This document shows positions 52,261 through 62,800 of a DNA stretch of 64,000 nt, piece by piece. The stretch comes from Flammeovirgaceae bacterium UBA2366. Its GTDB lineage: Bacteria > Bacteroidota > Bacteroidia > Cytophagales > Cyclobacteriaceae. The position numbers and the translations under genes were made by a program. Below the pieces are notes generated by a model that worked only from the letters and a program-made list of their open reading frames with translations, made no database searches and was not told where the DNA came from. The stretch is from positions 10,619-74,618 of the forward strand of contig DDTK01000008.1 of assembly GCA_002344065.1 (NCBI GenBank). Direction: 5' to 3'. Positions within the stretch are counted from its first letter, which is position 1. The number at the start of each line of letters is the position of its first letter.

Positions 52261-52869
52261 TTATTTAGTTGTAGCGCTTCTGTTCTTTAACCAGTTCATC
52301 AGTGCAATCAAAAAACCAAGTGTTATAAAAGCCCCGGGAGCCAGAATAAAAACCAACATGCCGTCACCTTCTATCAACTGTAGACCAAAAATGGAAAGGC
52401 TGCCTAAAAGTTCACGGATAGCGCCTAACAACGTAAGCGCCATCGTAAATCCAACACCCATACCCAACCCATCAATCAAACTGGAAACAACGCTGTTGCG
52501 TGATGCAAAAGCCTCGGCACGTCCTAACACAATACAGTTCACAACAATTAACGGAATAAACAAACCGAGTTGATCGTACAACGCAGGCGTATAAGCTTCC
52601 ATTAAAAGTTGAACAACCGTTACAAACGAAGCGATGATAACGATGAAGGCAGGAATGCGAACTTTATCCGGGATCAGATTTTTGATAAGCGATACCACCA
52701 GGTTTGACATCACCAAAACAAACACTGTTGCCACACCCATACCCAGCCCATTAAGCGCTGAAGAGGTGACACCCAATGTGGGGCACAACCCCAACAGCAA
52801 TACAAACACAGGGTTCTCCCGCACAATACCCTTCAAAAAATTTTCTTTATGCTTGATATTAGTTGCCAT
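52261..52869 (-). CDS. rnfE: Rnf electron transport complex subunit E
   Basis: 202 residues, about six helices. NPVFVLLLGLCPTLGVTSSALNG near residue 19 (split over two helices, with the cluster cysteine) and IVVNCIVLGRAEAFASRN near 108 are the RnfE hallmarks. Homologous to RnfA with opposite topology. It overlaps the end of rnfG by 11 bases. Confidence 0.96.
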   Translation of the reverse strand: MATNIKHKENFLKGIVRENPVFVLLLGLCPTLGVTSSALNGLGMGVATVFVLVMSNLVVSLIKNLIPDKVRIPAFIVIIASFVTVVQLLMEAYTPALYDQLGLFIPLIVVNCIVLGRAEAFASRNSVVSSLIDGLGMGVGFTMALTLLGAIRELLGSLSIFGLQLIEGDGMLVFILAPGAFITLGFLIALMNWLKNRSATTK

Positions 52870-53440
52870 GGTTTACCGATTGAAATGTTTCGTATGCCAA
52901 CTGCACCGCTTCCGAAAAAGCACGTGAACTGATAGTAGCTCCCGTTATTGCATCTACCTCACCACCATCCTTCTTCACTTTCAAATTATTTTTTCCTGGA
53001 TTTTTCCCGAAATATTGATTTAAAAAATTCGGTTGCGACATCTTTGATCCCAGGCCGGGTGTTTCTTTATGTTCCAGCACCTGGACGCGAAGGACATCGC
53101 CCGCTTCGTTAAAGCCCACCATTAACCAGATGTCACCGCTATATCCTTTAGATGATTTTGTTTTTACGGCTGTTCCGATTCGTTTGCCGTTACGCGTAGC
53201 AGGAAAAAATTCCAGACTGTCTTTCCCATTGGGTATAGCAACTTTATATTTCTCCATTACCGGATTATTGTCATACCCATCAAGCACAGCCTCAATAGCT
53301 TTAAGTTGTTTTGCCATTTGTGCTTTCGCGATGGGTTCTTGTGTCCAGTCGAAAACAAAACCCAACGATAACGAACCAACAAACGTGATCACTGCAAGCG
53401 TAATGATCAGACTGCCAAAGGTTGATTTAACTTTTGCCAT
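52859..53440 (-). CDS. rnfG: Rnf electron transport complex subunit G
   Basis: 193 residues: one N-terminal transmembrane helix (about 8-30) and a periplasmic FMN-binding domain. The flavin-attachment motif is DAITGATISSRAF near residue 165, where the threonine carries covalent FMN. A conserved LEHKETPGLGSKM lies near residue 125. It starts 2 bp after the stop of rnfD. Confidence 0.95.
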   Translation of the reverse strand: MAKVKSTFGSLIITLAVITFVGSLSLGFVFDWTQEPIAKAQMAKQLKAIEAVLDGYDNNPVMEKYKVAIPNGKDSLEFFPATRNGKRIGTAVKTKSSKGYSGDIWLMVGFNEAGDVLRVQVLEHKETPGLGSKMSQPNFLNQYFGKNPGKNNLKVKKDGGEVDAITGATISSRAFSEAVQLAYETFQSVNHGN

Positions 53441-53442
53441 GG

Positions 53443-54486
53443 CTACGGTGTTGCTTTTACTTCTTTTTCCAGCTTTTCCTGATAGGCTTTATGCCGTTGC
53501 GATTTTGATCCATACCGAGGCTGTTTCGCGTAGGAATTAATCAAAGGCACAAAAGCATTCATAATTAATATGGCGAATGAAACCCCTTCGGGATAACTGC
53601 CAAACAAACGGATCACTACGGTAAGCACACCTATGCCCACACCAAACACCAGCATACCCCGATGTGTAAATGGTGAGGTCACATAATCGGTAGCCATAAA
53701 TACAGCTCCCAGCATAATACCACCCGTTAACAAGTGGAACAGTGGATTAGCAAAGCGGGTTGGATCGATTAACCAAAATATGCCGGTCATTAAAAGTATC
53801 GTAGCCAGCATGGAAAGCGGAATATGCCAGGTGATAATCTTACGATAGAGCATGTAAATCAATCCCAACAAAATCGCGAAGGCCGACATCTCACCAAGAC
53901 TTCCTCCCTGCAAACCAAAAAAGAAATCGGTGTAGGAAGGCATTTGGTTCATTAGTTCAGGAACGGTATCACCCGCACGAAGTCCGTCTTTTAAAATACC
54001 CAATGGCGTGGCGCTGGTCACAGCATCCAACGACCAGGTAGCACCAGCCTTTGGCCACGAGGTCATCTCTACCGGAAACGATAACAACAAAAACACCCGC
54101 CCGACAAGAGCAGGATTAAATGGATTATTTCCCAAGCCACCAAAACTCATTTTACCAATACCAATGGCAACTGCACTGCCGATAAGAATAATGTGCCAGG
54201 GCAAATTTGAAGGCACATTAAAGGCGAGTAACATTCCGGTGATGATCGCTGACCCATCGTAAATTGAAGCTGGTCGTTTTAGTAAGTAGCGTGCAATTGC
54301 ATATTCAATCACCACACAGAAAAGTATAGCCAACAGCGTAACATACACTGCCCCTAAACCAAAATTGTAAACAGAAAATAACAAAGCCGGAATCATGGCG
54401 ATGATTACCCCGCGCATAATCTGTGGTACCGTTAGGTCCGTATGAATGTGCGGTGATGGTGAAACGGTAAGAAGTCCTGCACTCAT
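53443..54486 (-). CDS. rnfD: Rnf electron transport complex subunit D
   Basis: 347 residues with about ten hydrophobic segments. SPSPHIHTDLTVPQIM near residue 9 is the N-terminal hallmark, FGGLGNNPFNPALVGRVFL near 123, and the covalent-FMN motif DAVTSATPLG near 165. Late region RHKAYQEKLEKEVKATP is a basic cytoplasmic tail. Four-base overlap with rnfC. Forms part of the ion-translocating core. Confidence 0.95.
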   Translation of the reverse strand: MSAGLLTVSPSPHIHTDLTVPQIMRGVIIAMIPALLFSVYNFGLGAVYVTLLAILFCVVIEYAIARYLLKRPASIYDGSAIITGMLLAFNVPSNLPWHIILIGSAVAIGIGKMSFGGLGNNPFNPALVGRVFLLLSFPVEMTSWPKAGATWSLDAVTSATPLGILKDGLRAGDTVPELMNQMPSYTDFFFGLQGGSLGEMSAFAILLGLIYMLYRKIITWHIPLSMLATILLMTGIFWLIDPTRFANPLFHLLTGGIMLGAVFMATDYVTSPFTHRGMLVFGVGIGVLTVVIRLFGSYPEGVSFAILIMNAFVPLINSYAKQPRYGSKSQRHKAYQEKLEKEVKATP

Positions 54487-55823
54487 ACGTTCTTCTGTTT
54501 TTTAAGCTGTGTTTTACCTAATCGGATGTAATCCAGTATCGGGCGATTTGACGGGCACACAAATGAGCAAGAGCCACATTCAATACAATCCAAAATATGT
54601 TCCTCTTTGGCGCGTTTATTATTTCCTTTTTTCGACATGATTAACAACCGGTACGGTTCAAGGCCCATCGGGCAAGCTTCAATACACTTCCCACAGTGAA
54701 CACAGTTATAAATCTCTGACCGGCTTGCTTCAGCTTTGGGAATAAGTAAAATACCGGAAGTGCCTTTAGCCACCGGCACATCCAGATCGGCAATGGCTTT
54801 ACCCATCATGGGGCCGCCACTAACAATCTTACCAGTATCTTCCGGCACACCACCTGCGGCAATCAATAGATCAATTACCGGTGTACCGATACGCACTAAA
54901 AAATTTGAAGGTTGTTTTACCGACTTCCCGGTAACGGTGACTACCCGTTCCAGCAAGGGCTTATTCTTTTGAACTGCTTCATACACCGCAAAGGTGGTTC
55001 CCACATTATGAACAATAACCCCAACATCAGCCGGCAAACCACCCGAAGGTACTTCACGGTTCAGCAAGGCTTGAATCAATTGCTTCTCTCCCCCTTGAGG
55101 ATATTGTACTTCTAGCGCTTCTACACCTATGTGTTTTTCATTTTTCAATAATTGCTGAAAAATTTCAATGGCATCAGCCTTATTGTCTTCAATGCCAATA
55201 ATGGCTTTCTGAACACCCAAAGCCTTCATCAGAATTTTTATGCCAACAATAATTTCCTTTGGCTTCTCCAGCATCACGCGATGATCAGCCGTGAGATATG
55301 GCTCACACTCTACGCCATTAATCAGCAAATGATCAACATGTTTACCCTCAGGCACACTTAATTTCACGTGCGAAGGAAAAGCGGCACCCCCCATACCTAC
55401 CACACCCGCTTCCATAATGCGGTTTACAATTTCTTTTGGCGTAAGTTTTATTTCTTCAATTAGTGCATCATTTCGATCAATGCTTTCTTCCCAGTCGTCA
55501 CCTTTCACTCTTATATTAATGGCCATGTGCTTAAACCCGGTGCTGTCCATCACCTCTTCAATAACCCCAACCCGACCCGAAACTGAAGCATGAATATTGG
55601 AGGAAACAAAACCTTCATGTTTAGCAATGATCTGCCCCGTTTTTACCATGTCACCACGGTTCACCACAATTTTAGCGGGTGCACCAATATGCTGAATGAT
55701 GGGTATGGTAACCATCTTCGGTAAAGGCAAAGGTGTTATGGCTACCTGTGCAGAAAGCTTGTTATCGTGAGGATGAATTCCTCCGGTTTTAAAGGTTTTA
55801 TGCTTGTTTAGTCGCATCGCCAT
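54483..55823 (-). CDS. rnfC: Rnf electron transport complex subunit C
   Basis: 446 residues. The N-terminal part has GGIHPHDNKLSAQ, followed by a lipoyl-like barrel, then the NADH/FMN domain (VGMGGAAFPSHVKLSVPE and LLINGVECEPYLTAD near 140-185, as in NuoF), an SLBB domain, and two [4Fe-4S] motifs (CVHCGKCIEACP near 370 and CIECGSCSFVCP near 412). It is the NAD(H)-reacting subunit. The ATG at 55823 overlaps rnfB by 26 bases; Met3 (55817) is a possible start. Confidence 0.95.
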   Translation of the reverse strand: MAMRLNKHKTFKTGGIHPHDNKLSAQVAITPLPLPKMVTIPIIQHIGAPAKIVVNRGDMVKTGQIIAKHEGFVSSNIHASVSGRVGVIEEVMDSTGFKHMAINIRVKGDDWEESIDRNDALIEEIKLTPKEIVNRIMEAGVVGMGGAAFPSHVKLSVPEGKHVDHLLINGVECEPYLTADHRVMLEKPKEIIVGIKILMKALGVQKAIIGIEDNKADAIEIFQQLLKNEKHIGVEALEVQYPQGGEKQLIQALLNREVPSGGLPADVGVIVHNVGTTFAVYEAVQKNKPLLERVVTVTGKSVKQPSNFLVRIGTPVIDLLIAAGGVPEDTGKIVSGGPMMGKAIADLDVPVAKGTSGILLIPKAEASRSEIYNCVHCGKCIEACPMGLEPYRLLIMSKKGNNKRAKEEHILDCIECGSCSFVCPSNRPILDYIRLGKTQLKKQKNV

Positions 55824-56745
55824 TTTGTTGTTGGGCAGCCTGGGCTGCTAATTTTTCTTCTTCTTTTTTCTTACGCGCACGCTCCTCCATTTTAATCCTA
55901 TGATCGGTAGCACTTTTTATTTTTTCATCCGGAATGTTGACCGTAATGATGTTGCGCACATCGCACGTCTCAACACATTCAAGACAGAGTGTACACTTTT
56001 CAGGATCGATAGCCGCCAGGTTATTGGTTACCGTTATAGCATCATACCGGCAGGCCTCAAAACATTTAGCACAGCCTGAACACGCCACGGCACATTCTTT
56101 ACGCGCAGTGCTTCCTTTCTCTTCATTCAGGCAGGCTACATAAATGCGTTTATTCTTTTTGCCCTTAGGCCAGAGTTCAAGGATGTCTTTCGGGCATTCC
56201 TTTACACAGGCATTGCAGGCCGTACATTTATCTTCAATAATTACGGGCAAGCCGGTTTTTTCGTCCATATACATGGCCTCGAAATCGCACACATCAACAC
56301 AGTCGCCCATGCCAAGGCAACCGTAAGCACAGCCTGTATCACCACTATAAAGGGTTGCCGCTATCTTGCAAGAACTTTCACCATCATAAATATTGGTCTT
56401 CTTGCGGTATTCAAACGAACCTGAACAACGAACCACCGCAATGAATGGATCGCGTTCAACCGCATTGATACCCAGTATGGCGGCCACTTGCTTCATCACA
56501 GCATTGCCACCCACCGGGCAATGAAGTTCTTCCAATGTTCCGGCCTCTACAACAGCTTTGGCAAAAGCCCTGCACCCCGGCTGCCCGCATCCACCACAAT
56601 TTGTAGCCGGTAAAACTTCTTCAACCTTATCGATGCGTTCATCTTCCTGAACGGCAAACTTTTTAGATACCAAATGGATAATGGCCGCGGCCAGAATTCC
56701 CAATCCGGTTAAACTGAGGACAGTATAGAGGATAACTTCATTCAT
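55798..56745 (-). CDS. rnfB: Rnf electron transport complex subunit B
   Basis: 315 residues: an N-terminal transmembrane helix (8-26), a four-cysteine cluster motif CGGCGQPGCRAF near residue 50 with a distant partner, and three further ferredoxin-type motif regions (CVDVCDF, CTACNACVKECP, CSGCAKCFEACR and CTLCLECVETCD between about 145 and 265). It is the ferredoxin-accepting subunit and is rich in clusters. The C-terminal tail is an Ala/Lys/Gln-rich, likely disordered extension. Overlaps rseC by four bases. Confidence 0.95.
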   Translation of the reverse strand: MNEVILYTVLSLTGLGILAAAIIHLVSKKFAVQEDERIDKVEEVLPATNCGGCGQPGCRAFAKAVVEAGTLEELHCPVGGNAVMKQVAAILGINAVERDPFIAVVRCSGSFEYRKKTNIYDGESSCKIAATLYSGDTGCAYGCLGMGDCVDVCDFEAMYMDEKTGLPVIIEDKCTACNACVKECPKDILELWPKGKKNKRIYVACLNEEKGSTARKECAVACSGCAKCFEACRYDAITVTNNLAAIDPEKCTLCLECVETCDVRNIITVNIPDEKIKSATDHRIKMEERARKKKEEEKLAAQAAQQQNGDATKQA

Positions 56746-57152
56746 CGTTTTACCACTTCAAACTGACACTGCTTCTGAAAATATTTACGTCCCAGGAGCA
56801 GCAGGCCGTAATAAGGAACGAGCGCCAACAAAGCACTCAACCCGGCAACACCCTCACTGCTATTGAAGATCAGCATAGTAATCATAACCAGCACCACCAA
56901 CACAAAAGGGATAACATATAACCACATCACAGCAGCATAGCCCGTGGATGGTTTCATCCGAATCAAAACTTCATCACCTACCTGAAGTGCCTGTTGTGTA
57001 CCAGGCACAACCACTTCGCGCTGACTGGTGTCGCGTAGCATACATAAACTTTTATGACAGGATGAACAACCGCCTGAACCCACCAACGAAACCTTCATCA
57101 TTCCGTGTTGGAGCGAACTTATAAAACCGGGCTGTTCGATATATGCTGCCAT
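56742..57152 (-). CDS. RseC/MucC-type (SoxR-reducing system) membrane protein
   Basis: 136 residues with two transmembrane helices (about 72-94 and 99-116) and an N-terminal cysteine-rich segment (GGCSSCHKSLC near residues 33-43), as in RseC, which in enterobacteria works with the Rsx (Rnf-like) complex to reduce the SoxR iron-sulfur cluster. Directly in front of rnfB with a four-base overlap, so a role with Rnf is very likely. No soxR-type gene is seen in the window. Confidence 0.88.
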   Translation of the reverse strand: MAAYIEQPGFISSLQHGMMKVSLVGSGGCSSCHKSLCMLRDTSQREVVVPGTQQALQVGDEVLIRMKPSTGYAAVMWLYVIPFVLVVLVMITMLIFNSSEGVAGLSALLALVPYYGLLLLGRKYFQKQCQFEVVKR

Positions 57153-57156
57153 ACCC

Positions 57157-58218
57157 TCAGGCTATAGCCTTTACTTTTATTCGTTTACGCATCGGATACT
57201 TCTCCAACATTTGCAAACTGGTGAGAACGATTTGTCCCATGGTGTTGCACGACAGGAAAGTATCATCGCCATAAAGCTCGGCCAATTCATGGCTAAGCTG
57301 AATTATATTTTCCGAAGTAGATAGTTCATCCAGCGCCATGGCATCCATCAGCTTTGTTAATTGATCGCCTGCCGCCTGAACTCGGTTCAATAAACGCATG
57401 CGTTCTTCTTTCTGATATTGCAATTCCAGCACAACCGACATGGTTTTAAACCCCAGGTTAATGATGGGATTATTTTCTTTGAAGAACTGCGGCATATAGA
57501 TGGTGTGATTTCCCTCATAGCACTGCTGATCAAAGTCGATGGCGCGCAAGCGGAAATACAGTTCGTCAAAATCAGGAATAATCTCTACCACAAAATTATC
57601 CTTGCGCATATCGCCCAATAGCTGCACCAGGCTCCGTTCATTAAACTTTACAAATTCTTTAGCAATACGCAACGGATTAAACGCATGATCTTCTTTCAGG
57701 TAACGATGAATAAAAGCATCTCCGGGAACGCCTTGTATGTGCTCTTCAATAAACGTATCGCCCTTGGTCATGTAATTGATTTTATTGGGCGACAGTAAAT
57801 GTTCAAGCTCCATACCGTATACCCGAGAGGCATCCGAACGCTTGATGTAGAAATAATCAAACAGGTCGTTCAGCTTGTTCACAATCCGAACCCGAAAGGG
57901 ATGTGTGTTGGCATACAAACAATAATCCACGCGATCGATATACAAGTGGTCGATAACGGAAGTATCACCACCAACTTTTAACTGAGCGTAAACTTTTCGC
58001 AGGGCTTCATGAATAAAGCTGCGATCCGACTCGGAATAAATCATTGTTTCCCACAGCGTATCCTTGCCTTGTTTATCGAACAAGGTTATGGCTCCACTGG
58101 AGCGCAGCAAATCCTGGTAACGGATGGGCGCGTCAATCTCGCGGTGTGTATCGATAAGATACTGACGCAAGCGATCGCTCACCGGAAAGACAGGCTTTTT
58201 AAACCGGATTGCTGCCAT
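57157..58218 (-). CDS. Conserved-context protein with possible kinase-like (APH/HipA-like) core
   Basis: 353 residues, soluble, not recognised as a named family. It shows a pattern of phosphotransferase folds in the right order: EEHIQGVPGDAF near residue 168 (hinge-like), LLGDMRKDNFVV near 212 (catalytic-loop-like Asp and Asn) and RAIDFDQQ near 235 (metal-binding IDFD). A C-terminal helical part follows. If real, it could phosphorylate a protein or small molecule; a pseudo-kinase or chance resemblance is possible. It lies 4 bp upstream of rseC and 6 bp after flavodoxin, inside the PFOR-Rnf operon. Confidence 0.7.
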   Translation of the reverse strand: MAAIRFKKPVFPVSDRLRQYLIDTHREIDAPIRYQDLLRSSGAITLFDKQGKDTLWETMIYSESDRSFIHEALRKVYAQLKVGGDTSVIDHLYIDRVDYCLYANTHPFRVRIVNKLNDLFDYFYIKRSDASRVYGMELEHLLSPNKINYMTKGDTFIEEHIQGVPGDAFIHRYLKEDHAFNPLRIAKEFVKFNERSLVQLLGDMRKDNFVVEIIPDFDELYFRLRAIDFDQQCYEGNHTIYMPQFFKENNPIINLGFKTMSVVLELQYQKEERMRLLNRVQAAGDQLTKLMDAMALDELSTSENIIQLSHELAELYGDDTFLSCNTMGQIVLTSLQMLEKYPMRKRIKVKAIA

Positions 58219-58224
58219 GGTAAT

Positions 58225-58734
58225 TTATTGAAATTCGGGTTTGATGCTGGCTACCCACTTTTCGATTCGGCCGGCTGTCAGGTCTTTCTGATTGTCTTCG
58301 TCAATCACCAGCCCTAAAAACTTTCCATCGTATACACTTTTGGAAGCTTCAAAGTTGTAGCCTTCGGTTGGCCACCAGCCCACCACCGTTACTCCTTTAT
58401 CTTTTATGCGTTCATGAATAATGCCCGGGGCATCAATAAACGTATCCGGGTATCCATCGGCATCACCCAAACCTACGTATGCAATCTTCTTTCCTGCAAA
58501 GTCAACATCGGCCAGTTCATCCACAAAACTTTCCCAGTCTTCCTGCAACTGACCAATCTCCCAGGTAGGACATGCCAATATAAGATTGTTATACGGCTGC
58601 ATATCATCTGCCGTGGCAGAGTTTACGTTGTGCAATGCCGCAACAGCATCACCGCCAAGTTGCCTTTGTATTTCTGTTACTACGCGCTCTGTGTTTCCTT
58701 CCGTAGAGCCATAAAAAATTCCAATTTTTGCCAT
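58225..58734 (-). CDS. fldA: Flavodoxin
   Basis: 169 residues, the long-chain flavodoxin length. The FMN phosphate loop GSTEGNTE is at residues 9-16, with the isoalloxazine-flanking loops around PTWEIGQLQEDW (near 57) and GLGDADGYPDTF (near 90). Cytoplasmic one-electron carrier that can replace ferredoxin, typically under iron limitation. It sits in the operon between the PFOR module and the Rnf genes, so it is the likely electron acceptor of this PFOR and donor to Rnf (inference from context). Confidence 0.95.
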   Translation of the reverse strand: MAKIGIFYGSTEGNTERVVTEIQRQLGGDAVAALHNVNSATADDMQPYNNLILACPTWEIGQLQEDWESFVDELADVDFAGKKIAYVGLGDADGYPDTFIDAPGIIHERIKDKGVTVVGWWPTEGYNFEASKSVYDGKFLGLVIDEDNQKDLTAGRIEKWVASIKPEFQ

Positions 58735-58778
58735 GGTTAAGTCAGTTAGGGGTTAATAATTATTTTCGTATTTCAATT

Positions 58779-59825
58779 TCATTCCACATGCTCATTCGGG
58801 TCATGCAATTCACCGTGTTTCGGATGGTATTGCATAAAAACTTCCGACCGCATAAGTATATCTACATATTGAGCCCGCTTATAGGCAAACGGATCAATCA
58901 TATTTTCTTTGGATAAGGCACCTTTAAAATCATTGATGGATACATATCCCTTTCTGTCCATCCATTTTTCCAGATCATCCAGCATGGTTTCAATCTGGCT
59001 GATACCACGCTTGTAAATAGCACTTACCACCTGCACGGCATCGGCTCCGGCCAACAGCATTTTCACCACATCAGCTCCTGTAAAAATTCCTGTATTGCTA
59101 ATGATGGTAGCATCAATTTTACTGTACAGCAAACCTGCAAAGCGCAGCGCCAACCGGTTATCATTTTCGCTGCTGAAGTTGTATGGAAAATGATGTCCCT
59201 CTTTTTCAATATCAATATCCGGTTGAAATAATCTGTTGAACAACACAAAACCCGAAGCGCCCAACTTATCCATCTTTGAAATCACCGAAAGGGTATTGGT
59301 ATAAAACGGACTAAGTTTTACAATTACCGGAATGCGGATGGCGTGTTTAACAGCCTGTAGCGTTTCCAATTGTTTCTGCACGATAGCTGCACCGTCAGCA
59401 TCAAAGTCCAGTTCGCTGGCATAAAAATTCAACTCCAGGGCATCAATACCTGTTGCGGCCATTTTTTGTGCATACTCTACCCATGTATCTTCATACACAC
59501 AATTCAAACTTCCGATTAACGGGATGGAGATGGCATTTCGTGCCTGGCGTAGTTTCAGCAAATGTTCTGAAGGGCCTCCATGCTTAAGTTTTGGAAAAAA
59601 GGATTCATGCTCTGCATCCCAATTGCTGTACTTTTCATGGGTTTGTTCCATATCCAGCGATTCGAGCTGAATCTGTTCTTCAAACAAAGATTTATAAACA
59701 ATGGCAGCGGCTCCTGCTTTTTCAAGCTTCACCAGATTATCCAGGTCGGTAACCAGGTTGCTGGCTCCAACAACGATGGGGTTTTTCAATGTTAACCCGC
59801 AGTATCTTGTTTTTAAGTCGGCCAT
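58779..59825 (-). CDS. Dihydroorotate dehydrogenase-like flavoprotein
   Basis: 348 residues of the class 1 dihydroorotate-dehydrogenase fold. FMN-barrel motifs: NPIVVGASNLVTDLDNL near residue 15, ELNFYASELDFD near 130, VIVKLSPFYTN near 172, and the phosphate-binding ISNTGIFTGADVVKMLLAGADAVQ near 245 (split over strand and loop). A homologue of this gene is often found next to PFOR genes; in such places it may not act in pyrimidine synthesis. Substrate unknown. 11 bp downstream of nifJ. Confidence 0.88.
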   Translation of the reverse strand: MADLKTRYCGLTLKNPIVVGASNLVTDLDNLVKLEKAGAAAIVYKSLFEEQIQLESLDMEQTHEKYSNWDAEHESFFPKLKHGGPSEHLLKLRQARNAISIPLIGSLNCVYEDTWVEYAQKMAATGIDALELNFYASELDFDADGAAIVQKQLETLQAVKHAIRIPVIVKLSPFYTNTLSVISKMDKLGASGFVLFNRLFQPDIDIEKEGHHFPYNFSSENDNRLALRFAGLLYSKIDATIISNTGIFTGADVVKMLLAGADAVQVVSAIYKRGISQIETMLDDLEKWMDRKGYVSINDFKGALSKENMIDPFAYKRAQYVDILMRSEVFMQYHPKHGELHDPNEHVE

Positions 59826-59835
59826 AATATTTTGA

Positions 59836-62800
59836 TTAAGGAGTTACGTGTTCTGATAAATGTTTGATATCCTGAAAGCGTTGGGTATTATCTTTCTTAG
59901 CCAATTCAGCTAAACGTTCAGCTTCTTCCGGATCGGACAGGTTGAGCGTTTTGTACCGGATTTCTGCTTCCAGGTAATCGTTAAAGGTTACTACATCTTC
60001 AGTAGCCGGTACATCCCAGCTAAATGGATCCTGACCTTCAGCGCGTAAATCGGGGTTGAACCTGTACATCGGCCAGTAACCACACTTCACCGCTTTTTCT
60101 GATTGCTTTTTCGCAAACTTCATGTCATAGCCGTGAGCAATACAAGGTGAGTAAGCGATGATGATGGAAGGACCATTGTGTTTTTCTGCTTCAACAAAAG
60201 CCAACGCTGTTTTCTCCCGATCCATACCCATATTCACAACGGCCACATAAGCGTTGCCATAGGTTGTCATCATTAAGCCCAGGTTTTTCTTACCCATCTT
60301 TTTACCATCGGAAGCAAACTTGGCCACGGCTCCACGCGGTGTTGCTTTTGATGCCTGACCACCCGTGTTGGAATAAACTTCAGTATCCAGCACCAGGATG
60401 TTTACATTTTTATTGGACGCCATCACATGATCAAGTCCGCCAAAGCCGATGTCGTAGGCCCAGCCATCGCCACCAAAAATCCATACACTCTTATCTACAA
60501 AGTAATCCTGTAGTTCAATTACCTTATCCAGCAAGGGCTTGTCTTCTTTTGCGATGGATTTTAGTTCTTGTGCCAGTAATGTCTTTAATTGATCGGCATG
60601 ATCTTTTGCCTCATTGGTGTGCTCATTAAATAAGGCAAGTGCTTTTTCAAGCGCTGCTTTTGCTTCCTTGTTTGTCAGCTTTTGCAATAATGCTTCTGCA
60701 TTTGTTTTCAGTTGTTTCCGATTTGCATCAACCGCCAGGCGTATACCAAAACCAAACTCGGCATTATCTTCAAAGAGTGAGTTGGCCCAGGCCGGACCCC
60801 TTCCCTTTTTATCTTTCGTATAAGGCGTGGTTGGAAATGTGCCTCCATAAATAGAGGTGCAGCCGGTAGCATTCGCGATGATCATCCGATCACCAAAGAG
60901 TTGCGTTGCCAAATGGATGTAGGGCACTTCGCCACAACCTGAACAGCTTGGAGGATATTCAATGTACGGTTCCGCGATATACGGTTCCTGAACAAACGGA
61001 AGTTTATCAATCCAGATGGCCGGATTGCCGGGCACACCGCGATATTCTAGCTTTTTGGTACCAGTAGGCACCGCGCCATTCAGCGGCATGCGCGATACCG
61101 GAATACTATCACCTTTCAACCGAAGAATCGGATCAATTACCAGGCGGGCATAATCATCAGAACCGGCAGGTATCAGTTCACTGATTTCAGCAAATTTTTC
61201 AGCTTCAGCCGGTATAGGCACGTCAATAATATTTTCACAGGTAACATCAATAGCTTTCCAGTTCATCTCCACAATTTCTTTTCCCTTGCGGGCGAATTGC
61301 TTTTCGATGTGATCTTTGATCAACGCTATCGCCTCCTTCTCCGGCACAACACCGGAAACTTTGAAGAACGCTGTTTGCATAACCGAATTTATTCTTCCGC
61401 CCAGGCCAACACTCTTGGCAATTTTGGAGGCATCAATAGCGAAAACTTTTATTTTTTTCTTCCAGATGGTTTCCTGCATGTCGCGGGTGAACAACCGGAA
61501 AATATTTTCGGGTTTCTGACTGCTGTTAATCAAAAAGGTTCCACCTTCGGTAATACCTTCCAGAATATCGTACTGGCCAATGTATTGCGGACGGTGCAGC
61601 GCTACGAAGTCAACCTTATTCAGCAGGTACTCCGATTGAATTTTATTCTTACCAAAGCGCAGGTGTGAAACCGTATAGCCTCCGGATTTATTGGAATCGT
61701 ATTGGAAATAGCCTTGAACAAAAAGATCGGTGCTCTCACCAATAATTTTAATAGCGTTTTTGTTGGCGCTTACCGTACCATCAGAGCCATAACCCCAGAA
61801 CTTACAACGCACAATGCCTTCCTGCTCGGTATCAATCTCTTCTTTTACCGGAATTGATTTATGGGTAACATCATCGTTGATACCCACCGTAAATCCATGC
61901 CAGCCATTATTCTCTAAATGATCGAACACCCACTTTACCATAGATGGTGTAAACTCTTTAGATGACAAACCGTAACGGCCACCTATAATTTGAATTTCCG
62001 GCCGGGTGCGAAGTGCCGTAACCACATCTAAGAAAAGTGGTTCACCCAATGCACCTGGTTCTTTTGTTCGATCCAGTACAGCAATTTTCTTTACACTGGC
62101 GGGTATTACTTCCAGAAAATCTTCAAGCGCGAAAGGCCTGTACAATCTTACTTTTACTGCACCAACCTTTTCGCCTTTCTTTGTCAGGTAGTTGATCGTC
62201 TCTTCAATGGTTTCAATGGATGATCCCATGGAAATAAGAATTTTTGTTGCCTTCGGATCACCTACATATTCATAGAGCTTATACTGCCGACCGGTTTTTT
62301 TAGCAAACAAGTCCATGTACTTCTTAACAATTGCAGGGCAGGCATCATAATATTTGTTAACCGTTTCCCTTCCCTGGAAATACACATCCGGATTTTGTGC
62401 ACCTACTTTACACACCGGTGCCTCAGGCTTTAAAGCGAGTTTGCGAAATGCCTCAACATACTTCATGTCGAGCATGGCCTTCAACTCGCTGTATTCGATT
62501 GGAATTATTTTTTGTATGGAGTGCGATGTGCGGAAGCCATCGAAGAAATGAAGAAAAGGAATACGCGCTTCCAAAGTTGAAAGGTGAGCAATCACTGCCA
62601 TGTCCTGCGCTTCCTGCACATTACCAGAGGCCAGCAAAGCGAAACCTGTTCCGCGTGTGGCCATCACATCTGAATGATCGCCAAAGATAGATAATGCCTG
62701 GCAGGCCAATGATCGTGCTGAAACATGAAATACCGTAGGTATCATTTCACCGGCAATCTTAAACATGTTGGGCACCATGAGCATGAGCCCTTGCGAAGCC

